Below, piece after piece: positions 18,223-27,581 of a stretch of 64,000 nucleotides of DNA. Numbering within the stretch: the stretch's first letter is position 1; the number at the start of each line of letters is the position of its first letter. The notes under the pieces were generated by a model that saw only the letters and a program-made list of their open reading frames with translations, searched no databases and was not told where the DNA came from. Position numbers and translations under genes: made by a program. Origin of the DNA: Nitrospira sp. (GTDB lineage: Bacteria; Nitrospirota; Nitrospiria; Nitrospirales; Nitrospiraceae); NCBI GenBank assembly GCA_018242725.1, contig JAFEBI010000008.1:92311-156310 (forward strand). The letters are read 5' to 3'.

Positions 18223-19036
18223 CTGACGATTTCATCGAGAGAAGCGGTGTCGTGGTATTCCCGGCGTTTTTTGAGAGCGGCGAAGTCATGCTCAATCGGG
18301 TTGAAGTCGGGGGAGTATGACGACAAGAAGAGTCGCGTGGCCCCGGTGGCGGCGATGAGCGGTGCGGTCATTGGCGATGTATGAAAGGTCGCCTTATCCA
18401 GTATGACGAGGTGCTGGGTGTTGAGGCGCAGGCACAGCTGTGTCTGCAGCCAGGTGTTGAAGCCCACCGTATCGCACGTGCCCTCGAAGAGTAGTGGCTC
18501 CGCAAGTCGTCCGTCCATACGAGCCGCAATCAACGAGGTCCGTGGCCGTCGATGCTCGGAAACCTGACCGTCCACACGGTAACCCTTCAGGACGTACCCA
18601 TACCGTCGCGCCGGCGAAGAAGCAAACCAGCATGCATCGATATAGACGGATCGTTTGCCACGGCGGATAAACCGTTCTCGTAGGCGCAGGAACCGTTTCG
18701 GTTGCTGCGGATCACGTTCGGCGTACCCCATCCTTTTTTATGGGTCACAGCGAGGTTGTGGGGTGCATTCCAGATGCAATGCCGAGACACCTCGAAATGC
18801 CGCGCCCATTCCGCTTGTGTGCGATCGGGATGAGCGGCCACATGACGGTGCAAGTGCTCCCAATCCAGCTTGCGAGGACCGCGAGGGCCTGGACGTTTGT
18901 AGACGATGCTGCCAGGCTAGAGCCAGCGGTATACGCTGGCCTCACCCACCTTGAACCGCCACGCCGCTTCGGCGTTGCTGCCACCACCCCGTACAAAATC
19001 CACTACCTGTTGACGCAAATCGACTGAACATCTCAT
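18210..19036 (-). pseudogene. IS630-family transposase, broken by a stop and a frameshift
   Basis: DDE transposase of the IS630 type. The frame starts at ATG 19036 (MRCSVDLRQQVVDFV), with helix-turn-helix regions (NAEAAWRFKVGEASVYRWL; QAEWARHFEVSRHCIWNA). It is interrupted by an in-frame TAG after VYRWL, and by a shift at a run of six A (18734-18739). The second half, from 18731, holds the catalytic Asp in VYIDACWF, the second Asp in LVILDKATFH and the Glu in YSPDFNPIEHDFA. A run of seven A would restore one frame, so a single-base loss is likely. With the TAG as well, it should be inactive. Confidence 0.88.
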
Positions 19037-19172
19037 GCCCCAGCATCGCCCAAGGCGATCTTTGTGTCTATCAGTCAGTGTGGGCTTGGCGATAGATGCA
19101 GCACTTGTTCAACCTTCCGCGAGGAGACGCTATGCTGGGAGGAAGGCCCTGTCAAGAGTACAGGCTCCTTTC

Positions 19173-20624
19173 TTAGTCCAAGGACGCGGAGGGCGGTTTC
19201 GCCGGAATCTGTTTCTGTCTGAGAAGTTTAGTTAAGTAGGTTCGCTGCAGTCCCAGCTCGGTGGCTGCTTTCGTTTGGTTCCAGCCGTTCCTCCTGAGCG
19301 CATTCTCAATGAGTTTCTGGCTATAGGCGTCCATACTCTCGTGGTAGGAGAAAAACACGATGTCGGTCGATGGTTTCTGATTCAGCGAGGATGAAGCGTC
19401 CGTCTCGAGCGGTACGGTCATTAAGGAAAGATGCTCCGGGCCGATGGTGTCACCAGGACAGAGAACGAGGGCACGGGTGAGTACGTTCTCGAGCTCACGT
19501 ACGTTTCCAGGCCAGGAATACGTGTGCAACATCTGCAAGGCTGAGTCGCTGAGCGTACAGCGCCGATTGAGTCCAAGCTTTCCAGGTTGTGTGAGGAAAT
19601 GGTCGGCAAGCGCCGGTAGATCATCCAGACGATCGCGCAGAGGGGGTAAGTTGAGGGTAATCACCGCAAGACGGAAATACAAATCCTCTCGGAATGTGCC
19701 TTGACGAATTGCCTGCTGGAGATTCTTGTTGGTTGCCGCGATGAACCTCACGTCAGCCCGCACTTCCTGAGTGCCGCCGACTCGGTAGAATGTTCGGTCG
19801 TTCAGCACTCGCAGGAGATGACTTTGCATGGTGAGTGGCATATCGCCGATTTCGTCGAGAAATACGGTGCCTCCCTCGGCGATTTCGATTTTCCCTGGTT
19901 CTCGTTTAATGGCTCCGGTGAAGGCCCCTTTTTCGTGGCCGAACAGCTCATTTTCCAACAAGTTGTCAGGGAAGGCTGCGCAATTCACTGCGACGAAGGG
20001 TTTGCTGGATCGTGGGCTCCACCGATGGATTGCCCGTGCGATGACCTCTTTCCCTGTGCCCGTTTCACCGAGTAATAGAACTGTGACGGGTGAAGAGGCC
20101 GCTTGCTTGGCGACAGCGAGCTGCGCAGTCATGTGCGCATTGCTGGTGATTGCAGGTTGGAACTGATTCTCAACCTCCTTTCGTAGAGTGGCGACATGAC
20201 GGTGAAGCGTTACGGTATCGAGTGCTTTGTTGATGACGACGGTTAAGTGGTCAGAGGTGAACGGCTTGGGGACGAAATCAAAGGCACCCAACTGCATGGC
20301 TTGCACCGCGCGTTCAATCGTTCCGTACGCGGTCAGCATCACGATGAGGGGAGTCGTATAGGTTGCTGAGATTGGATGGGCCTCCTCATCCGGAGGATCG
20401 ATACGTACGGATGTTTGACTGACGTGTTTCAAGACGTCAAGCCCCGATAGTAACGGAAGCTCCAAATCCAACAAGACAAGGTCAGGCTGCTCCTCTTGGA
20501 TCAATCGGAGCGCTTCTTGCCCATTCGTTGCCGTCACCGGTTCATGGCCCATCCATGTGACGCGATTTTCCAAGCTAAGGAGGATATCGTGATCGTCATC
20601 GACAATGAGGATTTTCGCACGCAT
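19173..20624 (-). CDS. NtrC-family sigma-54-dependent response regulator (copy 2)
   Basis: Paralogue of the regulator at 4682-6082. The ATG at 20624 has AAAGGAG upstream. The receiver has Asp53 in LLDLELPLLSG and the VPKPFT lysine, again with an extra loop of roughly 15-20 residues between helix 3 and strand 4 (near EEAHPISATYTT). The AAA+ domain shows GETGTGKE, the GAFTGA sigma-54 loop and GTVFLDEIGD. The Fis-type helix-turn-helix (NQTKAAT, LQRTYLTKLLRQK) is at the C-terminus. It is the last gene of the operon binding protein - kinase - regulator, 16 bases after the kinase stop, and probably activates the operon's own promoter (inference). Confidence 0.95.
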   Translation of the reverse strand: MRAKILIVDDDHDILLSLENRVTWMGHEPVTATNGQEALRLIQEEQPDLVLLDLELPLLSGLDVLKHVSQTSVRIDPPDEEAHPISATYTTPLIVMLTAYGTIERAVQAMQLGAFDFVPKPFTSDHLTVVINKALDTVTLHRHVATLRKEVENQFQPAITSNAHMTAQLAVAKQAASSPVTVLLLGETGTGKEVIARAIHRWSPRSSKPFVAVNCAAFPDNLLENELFGHEKGAFTGAIKREPGKIEIAEGGTVFLDEIGDMPLTMQSHLLRVLNDRTFYRVGGTQEVRADVRFIAATNKNLQQAIRQGTFREDLYFRLAVITLNLPPLRDRLDDLPALADHFLTQPGKLGLNRRCTLSDSALQMLHTYSWPGNVRELENVLTRALVLCPGDTIGPEHLSLMTVPLETDASSSLNQKPSTDIVFFSYHESMDAYSQKLIENALRRNGWNQTKAATELGLQRTYLTKLLRQKQIPAKPPSASLD

Positions 20625-20640
20625 CAGAGGGGACTCCTTT

Positions 20641-23004
20641 CTAGAAAGACATGTGTCCAGGCTGAGTACACTCAGCTGACACGGACTTATTTGGGTTCGA
20701 TGTGGCCTGCTCCTGTGACTCGCACGCCGGGAGGGCAATGTAGAATTGAGACCCTGCCCCAGGCTGACTCTCGACCCAGATCCGGCCATGGTGCATCGTC
20801 ACATATGTCTTGGTGATCCAAAGTCCAAGTTGAGCACCTTGTGATGAGGGCATCGTCGACGGCACCTTGGAGAACTCTTCAAAGATATTGGGGAGGTGCC
20901 TCTCATCGATGCCGCAACCGGTATCAGCTACACAAACCTGAACGATGTCTGGTGATGAGGCACAAGGTTCAACGCATACACGACCACCGGGCGGAGTAAA
21001 CTTGATGGCATTGCCGATCAGATTCACGAAGATCTGTTCCAGTTTGTCGCGATCCCCCAGAACCGGCGGTAGGGATTCGACGGGGACAACTACCAGCGAA
21101 ACATTCTTTTCTGAAGCCACCGTCTGCAAGCTGTCTACGGCAATCGTGGCGATGTGGTGGAGACAGACCGTTTCCAAGTGCAAATCGACTCGTTCAGTGT
21201 CCAGCCGTGACCAGTCAAGCAACTGAGCGATGATTCTGCTGAGTCGTGCGACATTATGCTGGACCCGCGTGAGATAGGTTCGTTGCAGATCAGTCAAGGG
21301 GCCGGTGACGCCGTCCAGCATGTTTTCCGCAAAACTCCGAATCGCGGTCATGGGTGTCCGCAGCTCATGGGAAACGACGGAAAGAAACTTCGATCGACGC
21401 CGATCATGTTCCTGAAGTTGGGTATTGGCCTGAGAGAGTTCCTCGGTACGCTGTCCGATACGCTCTTCCAGATGCTGAGTCAGCTCGGCCAGATCAGCAT
21501 AAGCCGTGGCATTGTCAATGGCTGCCGCGACATGGCCGGCGATAGTCAGTAAGATGTGGAGATCTTCTTCACCACATTGATAAGTATCACGACCTCCTGC
21601 TAGAAAACCGAGAATCTTGGCTTGGCTCTGAAGCGGTACGATGACAAGCGATTTTGTGCCGGAACGCCGTAACAGATCAAGGAGCGGCGGATAGAAACGT
21701 GGAGCTATAGTTTCTATGTCTTGAATCAGGAATGGCTTGCGGTCAAAGAGGAGATCGGCGGTGATGCTTGCCTCATGGACAGGGATATGCACTTGACGCG
21801 CGGCTTTAGCAATTGCGGGGGAAACTCCGAAGACTTGGGCAACGGAGCAGCAATTTGTCTCTGGGTGGTAGAGGAGAACCGCCATCTTTGAAAATCTGAG
21901 ATTTTCCGAAAGGAGCTGGAGCACCGTCTCAATCAGCAGTTCCATGTCCATGACACTGGTGCTTGCAATGGCGGTGCTGGCCTGATGGACGGCGGTCAAT
22001 TGCCTGACTTGCTGTCGTATGGTGTCGATATTCCTGGTAATTGCCTGGTTGCGGTCACGCAAGGACTGCGTCATGAAGTTGAATGCATGGGTGAGCTGTC
22101 CGACTTCATCACGATGTGAGGAGATAGGCAAGCCTGTAGTGTCCTCCCCTTCCGCAAGTTTGCGAGTGGCTGCTGCAAGACTGCGCAGCGGGGTCGTAAT
22201 GCGGGAGGTCAGCAAGTAGATGATGAGGATGCCGGTTGCAATGATAAAGATGGTCAGGATGAGGACGTTGCGCACAATAAGCGCCAATGCCGTCTTCGCT
22301 TGGCCATCCGTGATCCCGATACGGACAATACCCACCACCGAGGATTGTGTGGTGGGTGATGGAGTCCTCCGTCTGTCCTCAAGCTCGATAGATGGTGAGG
22401 ATAAGGGAGTGACATCTCGCAAGATCGGCATGGTGAAATCAAAGAGCGTTTCTTCCCGAATCAGGAAGGGGAGGAACCAGTCGGAGGATGTCTGTTGAGG
22501 AATCAATCTCTTCTGGTCTGACGACCACACAAGGCGTGTGATCAATGGAGTCGTCAGTGGAATATGAGTCAATGAGTCAGACGGTCTGTTGTCCGGGTAG
22601 ATCGGTGCTGGAGAGGCGGAAAATGAGTTGCGACCAGCATCCCGTATGCGCTTGCTTTGTCTGCTGAGCAGACGGCCGTCTGCTCCCGTGATGATGACGT
22701 ACACCACGTGGTCGATCGCCATCAGGCTCTGCAGAAATTGATCAAGGGTGCTGCGGTCTTCTAAGACGATCCCGGCCACTCGAAAATGATCATTGCGTAT
22801 GGTCGTAGTGAGGAGAATGGTCCCCATCTCTTCCAAACTCGCGGTCATTGCCTGGTGCCTGGTCTCAAGAAAATACCAGCTTAATGTCGAGCAGGTCATG
22901 ATGAGGATCAGGCTGAATAATAATACAAACTTGATACGGAGACCGAACGTACGGTGTGGCCGTGGCGGAGACGATTCGTGCTGGCCTTGGTGAGTGGGGT
23001 ACAT
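20641..23004 (-). CDS. Membrane sensor histidine kinase with GAF-like domain (copy 2)
   Basis: Sensor kinase of the second module, 787 aa from the ATG at 23004. TM1 lies near residues 22-43 (FVLLFSLILIMTCSTLSWYF). A periplasmic region of ~200 residues follows, then TM2 (VRNVLILTIFIIATGILIIY), HAMP, a GAF-like domain (STAIASTSVMDMELLIETVL to VAAAIDNATAYADL), a coiled coil, HisKA (SVVSHELRTPMTAIR) and HATPase (NLIGNAIKFTPPGGRV, ADTGCGIDE). Compared with copy 1 it has gained the GAF-like domain and has a divergent sensor. It begins 10 bases after the binding-protein stop and ends 16 bases before the regulator start. Confidence 0.94.
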   Translation of the reverse strand: MYPTHQGQHESSPPRPHRTFGLRIKFVLLFSLILIMTCSTLSWYFLETRHQAMTASLEEMGTILLTTTIRNDHFRVAGIVLEDRSTLDQFLQSLMAIDHVVYVIITGADGRLLSRQSKRIRDAGRNSFSASPAPIYPDNRPSDSLTHIPLTTPLITRLVWSSDQKRLIPQQTSSDWFLPFLIREETLFDFTMPILRDVTPLSSPSIELEDRRRTPSPTTQSSVVGIVRIGITDGQAKTALALIVRNVLILTIFIIATGILIIYLLTSRITTPLRSLAAATRKLAEGEDTTGLPISSHRDEVGQLTHAFNFMTQSLRDRNQAITRNIDTIRQQVRQLTAVHQASTAIASTSVMDMELLIETVLQLLSENLRFSKMAVLLYHPETNCCSVAQVFGVSPAIAKAARQVHIPVHEASITADLLFDRKPFLIQDIETIAPRFYPPLLDLLRRSGTKSLVIVPLQSQAKILGFLAGGRDTYQCGEEDLHILLTIAGHVAAAIDNATAYADLAELTQHLEERIGQRTEELSQANTQLQEHDRRRSKFLSVVSHELRTPMTAIRSFAENMLDGVTGPLTDLQRTYLTRVQHNVARLSRIIAQLLDWSRLDTERVDLHLETVCLHHIATIAVDSLQTVASEKNVSLVVVPVESLPPVLGDRDKLEQIFVNLIGNAIKFTPPGGRVCVEPCASSPDIVQVCVADTGCGIDERHLPNIFEEFSKVPSTMPSSQGAQLGLWITKTYVTMHHGRIWVESQPGAGSQFYIALPACESQEQATSNPNKSVSAECTQPGHMSF

Positions 23005-23014
23005 GAGGGATCGC

Positions 23015-23983
23015 TCAATAGGTTTCGTCGATGAGATGCTCAACGTCCTTCGGGATCGTGATGCCCAAATAGCGAGCCGTCTTGAGATTGACGCTGATGC
23101 GGACGCGCTGAACCGATACCGGTTTGAGCGTCATCATCGGTTCGCCGTTTAGAATGCGTTTTGCTAAGCGACCGGTCTCGCGGCCGACTTCACCGTAGTC
23201 CACCGATAAGCTGAGCAATGCGCCCAGACGTGTGAATTCCGTCGAGAAGGCGATTACGGGAACGTGACGAGCTATTGCTGATTCAAGAATAAATCGAACG
23301 GACTCATCGGTCAGGACGGTCGGATCTGGAACGAGCCACAGTGCGTCTGATTCGGATAATAGCGTTCGTAGTTGCTGCGGGATGTCTTTCTCGTTCGTGA
23401 CGGGAAATCCTTGCATCTGAAAGTCGTGGACAGGACCGCGCAGCTCGGCCTCTTTGAGTTTGTTCAAGGTTTTCTCGGGGTCATAGAGCATGCCGATGCG
23501 ATGCAGTGCAGGAAAAAACGAGCGCATCATTTTGAACTGACGATCTGATGGAATCTCCAGCAGCACGCCCGTCATATTGCCCGCAGTGAGGTGATGTTTG
23601 ATCGGGTCGAGAATCATCATATAGAGGATCGGAATATGATCGATTTCAAGTTTGGCCGCCAAGGCGGCCTTCAATCCTACGGCCACGACTAACGAAGACT
23701 CCGATGTACGGATGCGCTTTGCCAGCTGCTTGCCTCTCTCCAGGTCGCCGAGCAGATCATACTCGGCAAATATGGCAGATCCTGGCGATGTGGCCTTGAA
23801 CCCGTCAATCGCCTCGTTATAGGCCTTGAGATCGGATGACTTCAGAATGGTAATCTCAAGCCCGGCAGCCTCAAGATATGACGAGGGCATCCATAGTAGG
23901 GACGCAAACACGAGCGCCGTCCGCAACCTGAATCGGACAGGGAATGAGAGTTCTGTTCGGTTTGGGCTGGCCGTACTCGTCAT
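23015..23983 (-). CDS. Periplasmic ABC_sub_bind-type binding protein (copy 2)
   Basis: Paralogue of the protein at 8039-9064; both mature parts start with E-I-x-I-L-K-S-S-D-L and contain GLKAALAAKLE. The ATG at 23983 is followed by a basic region and a hydrophobic signal segment (TALVFASLLWMPSSYLEAA); a TTG at 24025 would add 14 residues. No transporter genes lie nearby. It is the first gene of an operon with a membrane kinase and a sigma-54 regulator, and a sigma-54 promoter is found about 250 bases upstream. The likely role is ligand recognition for the kinase (inference). Confidence 0.9.
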   Translation of the reverse strand: MTSTASPNRTELSFPVRFRLRTALVFASLLWMPSSYLEAAGLEITILKSSDLKAYNEAIDGFKATSPGSAIFAEYDLLGDLERGKQLAKRIRTSESSLVVAVGLKAALAAKLEIDHIPILYMMILDPIKHHLTAGNMTGVLLEIPSDRQFKMMRSFFPALHRIGMLYDPEKTLNKLKEAELRGPVHDFQMQGFPVTNEKDIPQQLRTLLSESDALWLVPDPTVLTDESVRFILESAIARHVPVIAFSTEFTRLGALLSLSVDYGEVGRETGRLAKRILNGEPMMTLKPVSVQRVRISVNLKTARYLGITIPKDVEHLIDETY

Positions 23984-24245
23984 GGTGGCGTGAGCAGGGT
24001 GGATCTCCGCACGCGCGGTACACAACGGATCGGGTGACTACGTCGACTCATAGAAGCTGATCACGTTGTGTCCACGACTCAACACATCTCGGTGTGCCGC
24101 TGTCTGTAGGACAGATCGTTCTCACCGCAGCGGAGCTGCTCCGTTTGCAAGGGCGGCTGCTGGTCGGTCTCGTCACCGTTGCCTGGATCAGTCCCTTCTC
24201 GGTGCTTGGTGCCGCAGAAGGTATTGTCCTCTGTTATGGACATAG

Positions 24246-24261
24246 AGCAATCGTTATGCCG
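24246..24261 (-). promoter_or_regulatory. Sigma-54 (-24/-12) promoter of module 2
   Basis: The minus strand reads CGGCATAACGATTGCT: GGCA at -24 and TTGCT at -12, with GG and GC 10 bases apart. It points to the binding-protein gene, leaving a leader of about 250 bases. The same class of promoter precedes the paralogous gene at 9064. Confidence 0.6.
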
Positions 24262-24358
24262 TCGGCATATGAGCAACTGGTTGGGACGGAAGCACACATA
24301 TTCATGTAGATTCTTAATGGGTTGTCGGAATTGTGATACTGGGTAAACCGCTACGCGG

Positions 24359-24397
24359 TGTATCATAATAGATCCATGCTGAATCCAAAATGATTCA
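24359..24397. promoter_or_regulatory. Pair of TGWATC-N6-GATWCA palindromes
   Basis: TGTATC-ataata-GATCCA (24359-24376) and TGAATC-caaaat-GATTCA (24380-24397), 21 bases apart. The second extends to a perfect 8-bp-arm palindrome (GCTGAATC / GATTCAGC). It lies between the module 2 operon and the DUF928 gene. Confidence 0.5.
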
Positions 24398-24433
24398 GCT
24401 GGTGAAGTTTACCGGATATATGACTAGTGCGTC

Positions 24434-25189
24434 TCATCTTGCTTTCGTGTGAATGGAGCTGAGGTCCCAGTCGGCCACGCCGTTGAGGCCGACTTGTCTC
24501 AAAAGCGCGGCGCGGAGTCGTCGAAGTGAAGGGTCCGTTGGGTCCTTCTCGATCAGTGAGCACACACAGCCCATCGCATCGTACCAGAGTCCGATGGTGG
24601 CATTCGTCCGAACACTATCCTGGTCACAGGTCATCTTGGGTGTGATGGTCACGATGCATTCGCTGAATTCGCATCGTTCGATCATCCCCCCGGCGACGAT
24701 ATCCGAGGCATGGGATGCGGAATCCGGGCTGGCCGACACAAACCAGCGGTATTGAACATTCTCTTCCAGCGTCAAGCCCAAGGTCTTGAGGTCGATGGTG
24801 TGCACCCCGGCGACCGGTGGCGTGGAAAGAGGCCCTTCGTAAATCGGGCGGACTTTTCGATCATCCGTGATAGTGAATTTCAATGGATAGGAGGTTGGTT
24901 TTGACAGAAACCAATTGAGGGTCGGGGTTTGTTTCACAGTCAGCCCGATATGGTCTGGTACCAGTGCCACGATTTCTGCGTCAGTTGTGTCTCTTCCGCG
25001 CAACGCGCCGCCCACTCGGGCACGGAGAAAGACATTCTTTGGTGGAGCATAGACCGGCAGCCGTAAGTCCTCTTGTTGTCCTGTCGTTGGCGTTGGCGGC
25101 TGTTCCGACGCAGCCACTCCCGTGGCTGAGGTGATGAGGCTCAGGGCCAGAGCAATTCCAATGAGCGTAGAGGGACGGCGGAGATTCAT
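24434..25189 (-). CDS. DUF928-domain protein
   Basis: Exported protein of unknown function, 251 aa. A signal peptide (LIGIALALSLITSATGVAA) precedes a domain with the DUF928 pattern: YAPPKNVFLRARVGGALRG, IVALVPDHIGLTVKQTPTLN, WFLSKP, and YRWFVS. In cyanobacteria such genes are commonly found beside CHAT and filamentous-haemagglutinin-type genes, which is exactly the context here. It is the last gene of the TPS/CHAT operon, 47 bases after the CHAT gene. Cysteines in ERCEFSEC and MTCDQD, MGCVCSL could form disulfides in the periplasm. Confidence 0.8.
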   Translation of the reverse strand: MNLRRPSTLIGIALALSLITSATGVAASEQPPTPTTGQQEDLRLPVYAPPKNVFLRARVGGALRGRDTTDAEIVALVPDHIGLTVKQTPTLNWFLSKPTSYPLKFTITDDRKVRPIYEGPLSTPPVAGVHTIDLKTLGLTLEENVQYRWFVSASPDSASHASDIVAGGMIERCEFSECIVTITPKMTCDQDSVRTNATIGLWYDAMGCVCSLIEKDPTDPSLRRLRAALLRQVGLNGVADWDLSSIHTKAR

Positions 25190-25236
25190 GACGGCTCCTT
25201 TCCAGCTTCAATCGAGTAATGGTGCACAACCTTCGA

Positions 25237-27570
25237 TTAAAGCCAATTATTCATTAATAAGAACGGCGACCAGTAAGCCGGATGGCCATAGATCCGGTCG
25301 TGCAAGAGTTTCTGTTGGGCACGTTGGAGCGCGACGGCTTTGGAAAGAGCGGGATCGCGCAGTTGTCGATAAAATTCTCCGATCAGGGTTGCCGAGGCTT
25401 CATCGTTGATGAACCACAGTGTGGCGAGTGCACTGCGGGCACCGGCCTTCAATGCCACACCGGCCAACCCGAGCGCCGCACGGTCATCGCCGATACCAGT
25501 TTGACAGGCGCTCAAAGTCAACAGTTCGAGCGGCTCTTCTCTGAACCGAAAGAGGCCGATCAGTTGGTCAAGGGTCTGCATCGTCAGTTTTCCGTCGAAG
25601 GTCAATAGATACGAATCGTTCACGTCGGTCGAGAATTTGCCGTGGGTCGCAATATGGAGACCTCCATACTTTCCTTCACGCAATTCCCGTTCCAGCCTGG
25701 ATGTTTGAAAGGCGCTGTTCAGGAGTTGGTCGCTTTTGTAGAGCTGTTGAATGGATTCAACCTCGTTTGCCACAAACGGGAGGGCAGGGAAGCCTTGGAC
25801 AGCGGTGGTAAGGCCGGCAGTGAGAAAGCGGAGTTTGTCGCGATTGAGCGGACGCGGATCGGTCAATGTCAGACCAGGCGTCATGGCCAGCGCGAATTTG
25901 CTGACCAGAAAGGAATTCCCGTCGTGAAGCGCGGCCAACGGAATCGTCCGCAGGGCGCTGTCTGGAACAATGACCAGTGTCGAGATGTTCAGGTGCAACA
26001 GGTCGGTCTCGAGAGGACGGATCAGCCAGTCATAGAGTTGTTGGGCATGCGGCAGGTATTCACGGGTAGTGCGTTTTTCCACCAATCGACGAAAGGCTCG
26101 AATTTCTTGAGTCAATTGATCTGCAGATACCGGGACCGAGATGCGTTTCAAGCCCGAGGGGAGGCTCATGAGCAATTCCAGTCGGGAATTGAACATGATG
26201 GGATAGACGACGGCCGTATCCGCTGATAAGTGGTCGAATGTCGTCAACTTCGAACGAACGGCATCGACACACGCATCCTTGAAATAATCCCGCAGCTCGA
26301 CGGTCTTGTATGTTTCGATTGCATCTCGGGCGGTGCGTAGGTCGATATCGACCGCGTTGATCTCGTCGGTCAACGCGGCGCGTTGCAACAATAAGTCGGC
26401 CAGCTCAAAAAACAGCGGTTTTAAGGTATCTTGCTCACCGACAACACCATCGGAAGCAGCCTGTGTCAGCTCAGCGCGAATCGGTTGTAGTGTCAGCGTC
26501 GCTTGCTGGTAGGAGGCGATCGCCTGGTCAAGTTGTCCCACTGCAGTCAGCTGACGGCCAAGCTGCCATTGCCAGCGATAGAGCGATTCCGGCGCATCCA
26601 CCGATTGCGCGGCGAAGAGCGCTCGCCTGGTGAGTTGTAACGCTTCATCCATACGGAATGATGTTTCATACAGATGCCCAAGGTACCCCAGAGCATAGGA
26701 GAGGGTCCGTTTGTCGCCCAGGCGCTCTGCAATCATGGCGGCTTCCTGGAGCACGCCAGCCGTACGTAACAAGAGCGCATCATGTTCTTGAGGGAGGTGA
26801 GACAGCAATCGCTGGTAGGTCACCGCGATTCCGATCAGGCTGAGGGCTGTCTGTCTGGATGGAGGCGTTACCTCTTGTAATTGTTCTAGTGCGGCGTCGA
26901 GGGTTAGGCGGCTATTGGTCGCCTGCTTGAGTCGCAACCATGCCCGCGCGGCGTTCGTGCGGGCTGTTGCCGCGAGGAGAGGAAGGCGGGCGCTCTGTGC
27001 ATGGGTGACGCTTTCCTGAAAGGTATCGAGGGCTTTCTGATCCTGCTGCTGGAGGACAAGGAGGATGCCGAGATCGTTCAATGTGGTTGCAAGGAGCGGC
27101 GAAGAATTCTGCCTGTGCGCGAGGGCCGACGCCTGTTGGAGAAAATCCGATGCCTGTGGTAGTTGCCGCATCGTCAAATAGGTCCGTCCCAAGTGCCCGA
27201 GGATGGAGGCTTCCACAAGGGGATCACCGCTCTTCTGTGCCAGCCCCAGGGCAAGTTCCAGAGACTGTAGAGCTTGTTTGGATTGTCCTAATCCCAAGGA
27301 GGCTTGAGATGAGAGGACCAGGGCCTCGACCTGTGCTGGGGTATTGCCGGAACGTTTGTAGAGTTCTGCTGCCTTTTTCCAATGAGATAAGGCGGTACTG
27401 AGCGCGCCTCTTTCAAAGGCCAGAGCGCCTTCTTTCATCGACGAGCCGGCAAGGGAGGACACGTCATGGGATTCCGATTGTGTCGCAGTGAGCAAGGGAA
27501 TCGCCATCAAGAACAAGCAGCACATGGTGCGTCGGATGGAAGGACGAAACAATTGCATAGGTGTCAACAT
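25237..27570 (-). CDS. TPR-CHAT caspase-like protease, exported
   Basis: 777 aa from the ATG at 27570, which has AGAGG 5 bases upstream. A signal peptide (CCLFLMAIPLLTATQS) leads into TPR repeats over roughly residues 40-420 and a C-terminal CHAT domain (~500-777). The caspase-like dyad is His643 in LHIATHGKF and Cys689 in LTLSACQTG, followed by LGLAGVALKAGARSALATLW, the typical end of CHAT domains. Cleavage after a specific residue is known for some CHAT enzymes; the substrate here is unknown. It lies 11 bases after the TpsB gene, so the exoprotein or its transporter is a possible substrate or partner (inference). Confidence 0.9.
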   Translation of the reverse strand: MLTPMQLFRPSIRRTMCCLFLMAIPLLTATQSESHDVSSLAGSSMKEGALAFERGALSTALSHWKKAAELYKRSGNTPAQVEALVLSSQASLGLGQSKQALQSLELALGLAQKSGDPLVEASILGHLGRTYLTMRQLPQASDFLQQASALAHRQNSSPLLATTLNDLGILLVLQQQDQKALDTFQESVTHAQSARLPLLAATARTNAARAWLRLKQATNSRLTLDAALEQLQEVTPPSRQTALSLIGIAVTYQRLLSHLPQEHDALLLRTAGVLQEAAMIAERLGDKRTLSYALGYLGHLYETSFRMDEALQLTRRALFAAQSVDAPESLYRWQWQLGRQLTAVGQLDQAIASYQQATLTLQPIRAELTQAASDGVVGEQDTLKPLFFELADLLLQRAALTDEINAVDIDLRTARDAIETYKTVELRDYFKDACVDAVRSKLTTFDHLSADTAVVYPIMFNSRLELLMSLPSGLKRISVPVSADQLTQEIRAFRRLVEKRTTREYLPHAQQLYDWLIRPLETDLLHLNISTLVIVPDSALRTIPLAALHDGNSFLVSKFALAMTPGLTLTDPRPLNRDKLRFLTAGLTTAVQGFPALPFVANEVESIQQLYKSDQLLNSAFQTSRLERELREGKYGGLHIATHGKFSTDVNDSYLLTFDGKLTMQTLDQLIGLFRFREEPLELLTLSACQTGIGDDRAALGLAGVALKAGARSALATLWFINDEASATLIGEFYRQLRDPALSKAVALQRAQQKLLHDRIYGHPAYWSPFLLMNNWL

Positions 27571-27581
27571 GGAACCTCTTG

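Larger units (their letters stand above)
23984..24433. other. Intergenic region with two regulatory signals
   Basis: No gene is evident; the open frames here have no family signature. It holds a sigma-54 promoter (24246-24261) and a pair of TGWATC-type palindromes (24359-24397). Confidence 0.5.

Noticed and set aside
24159-24200. Another GG-N10-GC match near 24180 upstream of module 2
   Set aside because: Only the GG and GC pairs fit; the -12 TT and the -24 CAC are absent, and the site at 24246-24261 is far better.
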